Assembly: GCA_958496175.1 (NCBI GenBank)
Contig: OY292274.1
Span: 2,604,001-2,668,000, forward strand
Direction: 5' to 3'
From: Sisyra terminalis
Taxonomy: Eukaryota > Arthropoda > Insecta > Neuroptera > Sisyridae
Length of the DNA stretch: 64,000 bases
In this document: positions 49,035 through 59,684 of the stretch, piece after piece
Layout: every line of letters starts with the position of its first letter
Position numbering within the stretch: the stretch's first letter is position 1
Position numbers and translations under genes: made by a program
The notes under the pieces: model-generated
Seen by the model: only the letters and a program-made list of their open reading frames with translations
What the model was told of the DNA's origin: nothing
Database searches by the model: none

Positions 49035-49295
49035 CTCACTATCGTTGCTGTGGAGTCGAAGTGTGAATCCGGGAAGCAAATCGGAACGCTGATTGACATC
49101 CTGGAGAGCCAGGTTTGCAGCAGGCATACAAGCCTGACCCCCCTGCCAACCGCCTTCGCCCGCGATCGGGAAGATACCACCGATATGCAATACAGTTTCT
49201 CCATCGTCGTCAAGAATCGTGTTCACACCGCCGGCGACTACCATGCCCCAACCCCCGCATACTGACAATGTAGCAAATAGCCATAATGGCAAATA
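49035..49295 (-). CDS. GABA-B-R1: GABA-B receptor subunit 1, N-terminal exon
   Basis: An 87-codon phase-0 exon, preceded on the minus strand by TTTCTATGTTTGCAG and followed by GTGAGT. It starts YLPLWLFATLSVCGGWGMVV, a hydrophobic stretch that fits the core of a signal peptide, then DDDGETVLHIGGIFPIAG, GGWQGGQACMPAANLALQDV and FTLRLHSNDSE, the start of the Venus-flytrap domain. The Trp of GGWQGGQA aligns with a ligand-site Trp in vertebrate GBR1 (family knowledge). No ATG within the exon fits the start. I infer an upstream exon with the initiator codon, not identified. An unspliced frame continuing across the acceptor from a TTG is not used. Confidence 0.95.
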
Positions 49296-49884
49296 CTGCA
49301 AACATAGAAAAATCAAAAATCAATAAGAAAAACAGAAATACTTAAGAGGTACTCAAGAGACACTCAAACTTCACATCATCGTTCTTCTAGGTAGATAGAA
49401 AATACTAAATACAAAAGTAAAAGTAGATACAAAAACTAAAAAAATCAGGTATTAATGAGATTGTGTACTCCAAAGCATTTTCCATAGACATTGTCAAGGA
49501 AAAAAATAAATATATACAGTGAATTCTAAGAAATACAAGACTTTAGGTTTAGGAGCATTATATAAACAAAGCTCAACAAGCAATAAGAACTTTTGTTAAC
49601 TATTCCCTTACTGAGTTAAAAATAGAACGTGTGGAATGTATTTACTACGACATTTAAAAAAATGTTTGAAATTCTGAATTATTTCAATTTTTATAAATGA
49701 TGTTTCTAGTGATTATAGATTAAGTTGAAATTATCGTTATTATAATCATTATTAATTATATTGTAATTTCCCCAATTATTCCATAATGCAATAAAAATTA
49801 AGTAGAAAATGATGTAAATGTAAGTAAATGGCAGTACTTTTGTAAAGTCACAAAGCCAGAAAATGACATATTTGTTAATCTTAT
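49296..49884. other. intron upstream of the N-terminal receptor exon
   Basis: Non-coding. No exon with an initiator ATG and a phase-0 donor was recognised here. Confidence 0.6.
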
Positions 49885-51266
49885 CTTATCAATATATAAA
49901 AATCTCGTGTCACGGTCTTTTAACCAAACTACTCCGAAACGGCTGGACCGATTTTCATAAAATTTTCTATGTATATTCGGTAGGCATGAAAATCGGGTAT
50001 AAAGTATATTTCAAAATTCTAGAAGATTAAGGTGTCCCTCAACATCTTCGGCAAATTTTTACGCCTAATATTATTTGTAATCATCAATTCCTGTGATTTA
50101 TTTTGAAAAACGCTTAGCAACGTATGAATTCGACATTTTTATTTATTTAATTTGTGTTAAAATAATTATTTAATTCATATATTGGAAGAGTGTTGCAAGC
50201 AGAGATGTAAGACCACGTCATTTTGGAATTTCAGTTTGCATATATTATGTATTTCAACGCAGTACGTGCAATTTTTGTAATTTTGAGCAAAGTTTGGGAA
50301 TACCGTCTCCATGAGTTCGGTCTTTAACTTAGTAAAATGGCAAAAATTGGTAGAGAAAATAATGTATCCTGATGATGTGTCAACAGAAATTTTGCCATTA
50401 CCAATATCGAGAAATTGTTTGGAAAACACTTTTCCAGATTAGTCGTTCTGCATTTCGAATTGCAGAAGTGGACGACTTCAGACATTAAGGATCGACTTCT
50501 GTCTAAAAAATAAATGCTTGCCTTAAATTATCAAATTTATGGAACCATATGAAGAAACTTTACCTGGAAAAAAAAACATAAGAATTGTATTGCTGAACGA
50601 TTGATCTACAGAAGATTTATCCTAGAAATGAATGAATATCGGTAATAGCCGTGTTATTGGTTTGAATTTTTATAATTTTTATTATATTAATTTTTATTAG
50701 TTTGAATATTAAACTGATTAAAACATTATTCTGCTGTTTTATAAAAAAGCTAGGAATTAGGTACTTTTTTTTCGAATGAGACAAAATTCGAAGGAAACTA
50801 AGTCTATATGCTTGATTCGTCGACAAGAACACTGCCATTACTGGCCATTACCGAGATTCAAAAATTGTTTGGAAAATTCTTCAGTTGATGGATCATTCTG
50901 CAATGCAACTCATGTTGCCAGCTGATATTTTTTTACATTGTGTCACAAATTTTATGATTTTAAGCAGGAATAGGTATATTTTATTGGCAGAATCTAAACT
51001 TGGAATGATTGGCAATGTTTGAGAGAAATCGCCAATCAGTAAAATCATTGCGCCTTCAAAATAAAGTCAGTCATTGCGTCGAACTTCCAATGGTTACTAG
51101 GTTATATGCGTTTCTTAAATAAAAATTACCGACAATATTAAATTGACATATAAGTGTGGGTGACGTGATATATTTCAATATTTCAACACCAAAATGAGCC
51201 AATGAAATCCAGACGCTTTCAAGTCTTTGCGTGTCCCACACGTCTCAATTCTTTTTATATAATAGA
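49885..51266 (-). pseudogene. Helitron relic with PIF1-like helicase fragments
   Basis: On the minus strand, starting near 51266 (TCTATTATATAAAAAGAATT), broken frames give MILLIGDFSQTLPIIP near 51040-50990, resembling the helicase block LLxGDFRQTLPVIP. Further on, FLDIGNGKISVDTSSG, TNFCHFTKL and VFPNFAQNYKN (50430-50250) match the later part of insect Helitron PIF1 helicases. Multiple stops and gaps are present. On the plus strand the left edge (ATATATAAAAATCTCGTGTC and CGAAACGGCTGGACCGATTT, about 49890-49960) is a typical element terminus. It is the only trace of Helitron machinery in the window, and is dead. Confidence 0.75.
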
Positions 51267-52794
51267 TGATTTCCTTAAAAAAATATTTTATTTTCATCTT
51301 TAAAAATAATTGTGCCTAATAAAAAACTGGTTCATCTAGATTTTATGTAAAGCACCTATTAAATTACATAATTGCAGTGCTAGTTCACACCGTATCAAAT
51401 GTTTTTTTCACCTGAAAAATATCAATAACCATATATAAGTAGATGACAAAAAGCATGATATAACGTACAAAGCATTATTTTCTAATAATCGGCAAGTTTT
51501 GCAAGCGCATTCAAACGATTTATGATGTCTGCATTTGTAGTATGCTCTCGTTTCCCTGCTACTAAAAGATCGACTCAACCAAGAATCAAGTGCAGTTGTT
51601 TGTAAAACTTTTACAGTTCTCGAATCAAACTGGAAATACGTACACCAATCGTACCAATCTCAATAAATTTTCCCACCTTCCCCAGTCAAATAAATTTACG
51701 GAGCTCTCATAAATTACGTCACGTTTAAGTTAATTTACATATTTAAACTGAAAAATCATTCATTTCATAATATTACACAAACTTTTCAAATCCTGTAATT
51801 AAATATTGGTATATGCATCACTAATTTTCACACAAATAATCATTTAAGCCCTCACGTATTTATGAATGTATTTTTTATATTTGCATTTGATTTTTATATT
51901 TTTCTCGTTAACTTTTATATTCCGAAACTCAAAAGTTTTTTTGAATAAAACATTATATTTCTCAACGACACAGACATATCAAAGAAAAGCTAAATGAGGC
52001 TTATTTTTTTTTCAATTCATTCTCGCCCTTTCGCAACCTTCTACATATAATAACCGCATATTTTAAAGCAGCTTAACTCTTTCGCTGAAATCAAAAGCTT
52101 AGGAAGCTCATTTCTTTTTTAACTTCACATCAGCCTTTTTTGTTTAGATTTTTCAAATTAATGGAGAATATTCTATTCGACTCGTTCGTATTCACTCCAT
52201 TTTAATGACTTTATTTTATTTTTTTCAATATACACTACCTATTCATAGCATGATTTGGAAAAACGCGCGGAAGAGGCTTACTTTAATACCCAGTTTTTCA
52301 AGGTAGTTACATATAAGGCTCACGAATATAATCTCTATAACCAAATAAAATAGAAATGAAATAAAATACAAAGATGCAGTGTATTGTTTCCAGGCTTTTA
52401 GTCCAAGCCGCCAAACAACCACCATTTTTAATATTGAGACTTTGTTCCATAAAAATAATATATAAAATTAACAACGAACGAGTAAGGCCTAGAAATAAAA
52501 GAGAGACTTCTTCATTATTATTTTTAGTTGGTTTGGAGATTTCATTGTAAGATTAAGATTTATCTTTAAGAATCTTTATTATAGTCTTTGGAAATATGTT
52601 ACATCTTTTCCCTTTGGTTTTCATTTTACCTTCTTATTATATTGAAATTTATCTTGGTTGTAGTCTAATTTCGAATATATGGCACTTAATAAGACTGCTT
52701 TTGCTCAAAATAAATATTAGATTTTTTCATAATGAAGTTTTACGAGGTTTTTAAATTGAGAATCAAAAAATATGGAAAACTTTTATAATCTAAA
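51267..52794. other. AT-rich non-coding DNA, no feature recognised
   Basis: No exon, repeat end or RNA gene was recognised. Confidence 0.5.
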
Positions 52795-53665
52795 TAAGGG
52801 TGTTTCAATAAGAGCGTAAGATTTCAGTGTTCAATAAAACATAGTTTTCTGCAGCAAAGTATTGAAATATTTTTTGATTTAGAAAATAGACAGTTGGGAA
52901 TTATGTATGAAACAAAAATTTTTAAATGGTCGCCAGGCTTTGCTGGGATTTGCATCCCCTTTTGACGAAATTTTCAATAACGTTATTGAATACATGTGAT
53001 GGTATTTTACTGGTACAGCGTCTAATTTTGGCTTTCAATGCTTCGATGGTTGCAAGTTTGTTAAATTTGTAACCGATTGTTGCATAAACCTGTAACTTCA
53101 GATAATCCCACAGCCAGAATTCTAATGGCGTTAAATCGCAAGAACGTGGAAGCCAATTCCGGCCACCAAATTGGAAAGTTACACGACCAGGAGCAAACTC
53201 GTGCAAGATCGTCAATGTTTCACGGGCGATATGGTATGTGACACCGTCCTATTGAAACCACTTGTCATCAAGATCAAGGCACAAGAACCTTCTTAGTTTT
53301 TGAAGAAAAACGGTTCAATTATTCCTCCAGACCACAATGCACACCATACAGTGACCCGTTGTGAATGCATTGTTTTCTGATGAATCATTCATGGATTTTC
53401 TAAGCTCCAAATGCAACAGTTTTGCCTATTCACGAAGCCATCGAGATGAAAGTAGCCTCATTACAGAAAATGATTTTTATTGCAAAATCAGCTTGTTGCT
53501 CAAGGATCCAATTGATGAATTCTTATCGCTGTTCTTGGTCTACTGTTCCATGTTTACTAACTACCATCTGTTAACTTTCGATTTATCACGTCACAATCAT
53601 GTGGCATTATGACTATCAAACATGGTGCGCAATTCAAATCTTGCGCTTTTATTGAAACACCCTAT
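52795..53665 (-). mobile_element. defective mariner-type element, copy 2
   Basis: Element 52797-53663 (867 bp) has TIRs AGGGTGTTTCAATAAGAGCG and its inverted mate, flanked by TA (52795-52796, 53664-53665). It is in the opposite orientation to copy 1 and of nearly the same length. It lacks the same N-terminal region of the transposase. Confidence 0.92.
52920..53580 (-). pseudogene. mariner transposase fragment, catalytically dead
   Basis: The longest open piece (minus, 53215-52922) carries ILHEFAPGRVTFQFGG, SCDLTPLEFWLWDYLK, VYATIGYKFNKLATIEAL and FNNVIENFVKRGCKSQ, the C-terminal third of a mariner transposase with its third catalytic Asp. Upstream lie KIIFCNEATF, where the first Asp is again Asn, and WFQ-stop-DGVTYHIARETLT with a stop at the same codon as copy 1. 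The shared lesions show that both copies come from an already defective parent. Confidence 0.88.
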
Positions 53666-55740
53666 AGAATGGCACTACCGTAAATAAAAATTGCGTACAT
53701 TATCAATTATTAAAAAGGGTATTTTTAAAAATTTATCTCTCAGTTAAAATCATTCTCAAAAAAATAAATTATTTTGATTTTATACTTTAAAAATTACTTT
53801 ATAGTAACTGTGTTCAATAAATTGAACATATTTTTCTGTATTCGTAGCTTTGAAAAACTTACAAAAATTGGTTACAAGATATAAAATATAAACTTTTCAA
53901 AATTAAGGCAATATCTGAATTACTATATATATGGATTTTTGTCAATATGAACCATATTGCTTTCTATATTAGCGGTAACAATATTGTTTTATTTTATAGA
54001 TTATTAAGCAAAAAAATATATATTGGTCAAGTCAATTGATAGTAATACGTAATAAAAATATTTTTTAATAAACCAACTTAGCTAGCAAAAAAATTTATAG
54101 AGAAATTTACAAAAGTTAAATTTCAATTTTCTTAAGTACTCCTAATACAAAATCTATGTACATATAATAATAAGTTAGTATATAATAAGCTGTGATTAAT
54201 CTCGCCCCCCCCCCCGGTTTAGCAGCTGATTTTTATGATTTATATAGATTTATCGTTTTTTGTTTCAAGAAAATGCCTTGTAACGTTTTAATGAAAAGAT
54301 ATTAATTTTGTTTCCATTCAAAAATTAATTTATAACACTTCAATGAATTAATTTTTTTGTAAACCTTTTATACTGCCAGTTTTACAAACACTAGCATACA
54401 AGCCCATATCAAACAGCCACTAATATGGAAATTGATTTTTATTCTCAAACAACAATTTTCTTTTGATGAAAATATTGCATTTTTAATTATTCTTCATATT
54501 ACAAATCTTAAGAATCTTACAAATCTTTAGCAATGCTTTTTTTATCTACTTTATTGCTACTATCTACTTTCTTATGAATTTATCAAGTTTTTTAAACAGT
54601 AATAAATACCTATTGAATAACCCAATCAATGAGTAAATTCATTCGATTTCATCGTGATATGTGGAAAATTAACCAAATGAATGTAATATTTACTACAAAT
54701 GAAAAAACGCTTTTCTAACTTTTAATTTGAAATTAAAAATCCAACTTTGGTCTAAGTTCCTATTTAAAGTGAGTATTTATGCAAGTATTTTTAAAACCAG
54801 GAAATTTCAACTAAAATTAAATTCATTTAATATTTTTAGGATTTGACCCTTATGCTCATATTGTACTCTTGGTAGAAATAAATAGGGATGAAAAGATAAA
54901 GTAAGAAAGAAGAGGGGTGGAAAGTACGTACATGGCATCGCTATTCTTAGCCACTCACCACATATATTTTTAATTATTGTGTAGGGTATACATAATTAGA
55001 CCATTTAAAAAAAAAAAGTTTATTAATATAGTTCGCTGAAGCAAAAACACCAACTTTCTGTTATCAACTTTTCATCGTTGATTCTTTCTACCAAGAATGC
55101 ATACATGGAAGAATAAAATTCTAAAAATATCAATATGAAAAGAAAACATTGAAATTTTTTAGCATTCGATATTAGAAACATTTGTACTAAAGCTCATTAA
55201 TAGTGACTAAGTTCGAAGTTTAGTTTCCCCAATAAAGTATAAAAAAGCAATAGCTAGAAAGTTTTTTTTCGAAGCATACCTTTTTTAAGTTTTTGGCCAT
55301 ATTACTATAAAAACTTAAGAACTTTGTATTCTATACACTGTAAAAAATTTGATTCTGAGGTCGAATTCCTTAGGAGTTTGACTAATTTACCTCCAGTGAA
55401 ATCTATTTTGCTTTATTCAATCCCAAACGGTTTGAATCAAGAATTTTATATTTCTTGTGTCAAGAAACACGCGTATTTGAATTGTATGTCTAATACATTC
55501 ACAACAATGGTAAGTGTAGTTGAGTGAACTCCCCTTCACATTTCACATCAAAATTAGGGGATTTTATGTTTGTGTACCTAAGCTACCTAATAGAGTTCCT
55601 TATACTTCTAGATCACTATTGTCAATTATTGTTCATTCCGTTTATAAGAAAATATAAATACTATCCAAGAGTATCGACAATAAATAAAAATTATTCCTTC
55701 TTCTCCACCTCTCTTTTGTTTTAAAATTGTCATTCATTAA
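53666..55740. other. AT-rich non-coding DNA with an 11-C run
   Basis: A run of 11 C at about 54205-54215 stands out. Open frames near 55324 and 55524 (60-70 codons) show no domain and are AT-driven. No element ends recognised. Confidence 0.5.
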
Positions 55741-56071
55741 TTTTATTAGAAATTATATTGAAGTTTTGAAACGACCGCGCTTCGACCTAGGTCGTTGAAG
55801 TGAAAAAGTGAGTTGGAGAGAGATAGGATTACCGAATCGAATACGGGATCAAACATGAATCCTCTATACTTTACCTCTGTGTTTCTAAGCTGTATTATCG
55901 ATTTGAACCTATGAATTTTGCTTTTCATTTAACATTTTAACTTGTAAGTATACAACAGTATTTATAAATTATTGTTTTAATAAGTGTTATAACATATTTT
56001 AATATTCATTTAAAAGATTTTAGCGGATAATTTGTGTTGAACGATTATTACATGTATTGTATTTTATAAAA

Positions 56072-56290
56072 ATGGCTGATGACGCGGTCAAAGTATATTT
56101 AATGAGTCGGAGGTTCGAAGATCTTATTGATATAGTTTTTGAGGTTTGTATATTATTTTTTAACAAATTAAAATATTTATATATTTATAAACTTTTATTG
56201 TTCCTCCACGAGCCGTTATATCAGTCAAACAAAAAACTTGTTGGAACCTACGTCAAAAGAAAGCCAGCGAAGATTCGCTGTTCATATTAA
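56072..56290 (+). other. candidate short coding region, unrecognised
   Basis: AAAATGG at 56071 is a good animal start context. The frame reads MADDAVKVYLMSRRFEDLID, then IVFE and a GTTTGT at 56144. After 69 bp of very AT-rich, in-frame sequence an AG (56211-56212 or 56223-56224) leads into SNKKLVGTYVKRKPAKIRCS and a stop at 56288-56290. Codon composition is GC-richer at both ends than in the middle, as expected of two small exons around a short intron. Alternatively it is a fragment of a transposon gene. I recognise no family. Confidence 0.25.
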
Positions 56291-59200
56291 AGTAAGTTAT
56301 ATTTACAATAATATATTTTATTTTATTGTAATAAATGATTATTTGTGTTTTTTATCGTATGGACCAGGGGTTTTTAAAGTTCTTAAATATAGTACGGACT
56401 TATACTTTCAATTTAATAATTTAAGTTTACAAATTTTGTTCTGTTTAAAAATATGTTATAATTATGTCCACATTTGTTCTTAATAAAATATATAAAATGA
56501 AAACCAAATTAGCCTTTATTTAATAAATTATACCTACTTTCTAGCCAAGTATATTTTTAATTTTAAATAAAATTTAATTGAAACTAAACATTTTTTTTTT
56601 TCATTGAAATATCTGTGCGAATTAAACCAAATATATAAAATTATTCATTCATTTTGGTTTATATTTGAATTAAGTATAGTTATGTTTGAAAGAAGTATCC
56701 AAATTTTTAATCAAGTTTATATATTGTTTGAAATAAATATGATGGTGATTTCGTACAAAAAAATCGAAGTTGACTTAACGTCGCTAAGTTCTCCACTCAA
56801 CTGAATGTTTCTTGGCCCAAGAAACATTTTGAAATTCTTATAGCACTTGATTTAAAGATCATGCGCATTTCGTCGTATCCAACCTTACAGCTGATTTTAA
56901 CCAAACGAAAAACGATTGAGATTAGTACGCTCTTTTTACGGTGTATCATTTAAAGCAAATTATTTTTTTAGCTTCATACGTAACAAAAACGAAATAGAAA
57001 TTGACCAATTGAAAAAATTATAATATAATAACATTCTAACTACAATTTTCTTGTTAATCGAAAATTCATAATGCTCAGTTAAAGTTGGTATTGAAAAGCT
57101 CTTTTCTAACCAAAGTGATACCTATGTTAACTAAAAATTGTATGTATTCCATTGGTAGAACAAACAACGATTTATTGATTCAAAGATTATTGAAAAAAAG
57201 CAGAAAATAAACGATGCTTGTCAAAGAACTTTTTCGTTGAGTATTTCATGTAAAGTTTTTATTTTTCTTTTGTCACTGCTCATCAACTTAACAAATTTTT
57301 TTCTGTAAACGAAAAATAAAACTACAAAAAAGAAGATTATAAACAAAACAAATTGACGAGTTTGTGAAAGAAAACGTCGACCTGTAAATTGAAGCAGTAT
57401 GAATGTAAAGTACAAGTTTCTGAATTAGCGAAGAAGCCAAATCACGAACAGAAACGCGACCGGTGTGGTAGAAATATATTACAGAAAAACTACCCTTAAC
57501 ACCACATAATAAAATTCAAATGAGAGGAAATGTAAAATTTATATACAATACGCATAATGGAAAAACTTTTCTATACCATTGTTTAACGTTTGAGGCAAAA
57601 GGGATGAAAAACGCAAGTCTATTTCAATACACTTAAAACGGGTACGTACAATTTAAATGGAAAAAAAGAAATCAATTTTATCTTTAAAAAAAATTTTTAT
57701 ACGATAGGAATAGTTTTTACAAGGTTGTTCACAATCGCAATATTTCAAATGAATTATCTTCACATTTCTGTTACTGGAATAATTTCCTTATGGTAAAATT
57801 ATCGACCAAGTAAAAGTAAGTTTTTTATCGATTGTCAAGTTTCCACTTTCAATGGAAACGTAGCGCAAGGAAAGTAAATTTTATCTCTTCCTTTATCGAA
57901 AAGCGTGTAGTTTTTATTTTTATAAATATACATAAATATATTCATAATACCAACTCTTATATTATATACCATTTATTATTGCATGTACTATATGTAGCGT
58001 CGTAACAGAATAGGCACTGAAAGTTTGCATTTTAATTAAAAGGGAAGTTAACGATAAACGATCATATGCCGTACGTAAACATTAAGAAGGTGCGTGCGTT
58101 TGTACAATTTAAGTAAAATTTCGATAATTATCTCTTATGTAAAATAACATTTATAAAATTAGCCTTTTCGAACGATGACTTGGCTCTTATATTTGTTTTG
58201 AATTGAAAAGTATCCTTCAGCATGAATGGTTTCCTTTGCGTGATACACCTTAACAAATAATCTTTACCTTTTATCTTCTCAAACTGCTCATTTACAAAAT
58301 AGTTTGCTTCTCATTAAGAAACCGAATAGCACTTAATCGTCACTTCACAAAAAGCTTTTGATAGAACTGGTCATTAAATTATTAAAGCATCAAGCAATGG
58401 CAAACGTTAGGCTACTTCTTATTTAACAATTTGGATATAAATTATATTTATTAACTCTACTAAATTGTTCAGAAAGTAATTTCAATTTTTTTTTTTTTTT
58501 TTTTTGGAAAAGGAAAGATTATTTTTTTATAGTGAATGTATGGATATTTTTTTAAATTATTATCCATTTTGGTCATTCTTCTGGCAATAACATAGCTTTA
58601 CGCTACAAAAATGTTGTTTTTTGATGGCTAAATACAAATTCAGGTGATTTTTGACCTCCTTACTTGGTGTATATGTTTTGCTGTTTAAAATAAAACTCAA
58701 ATGAGTTTGGTAACTCGTCCAAAGCTTTAATGAGATATAATGCCCCTTCTTTAGATCTGACACTCTCGAAATATTATTGGTAACACATTTTTAAATGGAA
58801 AAGCTCTTACTTCAAATGAAGAGTTCAAAAATAGCCTGGATCATATTTTGTTATAAAAAAAATAAATTATTAGCGTGAACTTATGCTACAGTCACAAAAA
58901 CGAAAAAAATATTGGACTAGGTGAACCAGTATATAATCTTATGAAATAAGTATACTCTTTAAAACAATCGTCTTTTATTTTCACTAAAAACCACCAAAAA
59001 AATACTTTCCGAACAACTTAATATAATGTAAACAATTTTTACTAAAATATATCGGAAATATGTCCGTTAAATTAAAAGTCGCTTTTGTACCAAACGAAAA
59101 ATATCAGTTATATCATAAGGGCTTAAAACTTTTTAATGAAACTTGAAACTTACATATATTAACAACAATAAGTATTAGAAATTAAAGAAAAGAATTTAAC

Positions 59201-59436
59201 TTGATATTTATATCTTATATTATGATTGATATTTATGTAACTTGATATTATACTTTAAATAAACAACCAAAATTACGTACATGGGGTTATGTATACAGTT
59301 GAGTCTTCCATCTTTGATGAATCACAAATATACACAAGCAATTTTTTAATAGTCATTTATTGTCGTTTTTTATCTTCTAAAGTTTTTAGAGACTTTAAGA
59401 TTTATAAAAATCAGTAAACTGAGCAATACTGAAAAT
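56291..59436. other. AT-rich non-coding DNA, no feature recognised
   Basis: Only simple sequence (for example a run of 20 T at 58486-58505) and short open frames without domains. Confidence 0.5.
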
Positions 59437-59515
59437 TTTCCCGTTACAATATTTGAACCCAATGCCTACCGAGTTTGGAGCGATCACATTGACCACTCAG
59501 CCACCAGTAAGCTTA
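59437..59515 (-). repeat. tRNA-like sequence (tRNA pseudogene or SINE head)
   Basis: On the minus strand: GGTGGCTGAGTGGTCAA, a good RNA polymerase III A box with the D-loop layout of class II tRNAs, then TGATCGCTCCAAACTCGGTA, GGCATTGGGTTCAAAT as B box and T arm. The pattern recalls tRNA-Ser or tRNA-Leu. The T stem 3' side is poor and no acceptor stem pairs, so it is probably a decayed tRNA-derived repeat. Confidence 0.6.
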
Positions 59516-59684
59516 AAAAAACAATTTTCGTATACTCACGATTTCTAAAAAAATAGTTTTGGAATAGCATGGGTACTGTTCGTAAATAAAAAGCTCATAT
59601 CCAACTGCATTCATTATCATTATCTAACTTTTTATTTTATAGCTCATTTTACATTGTAGAAAAAGTGTACTATAATGTGTCTTA

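Noticed and set aside
49008..49316. First receptor exon starting with MIFLCL
   Set aside because: That start is a TTG upstream of a clear TTTGCAG acceptor; the residues before YLPLW are intronic.
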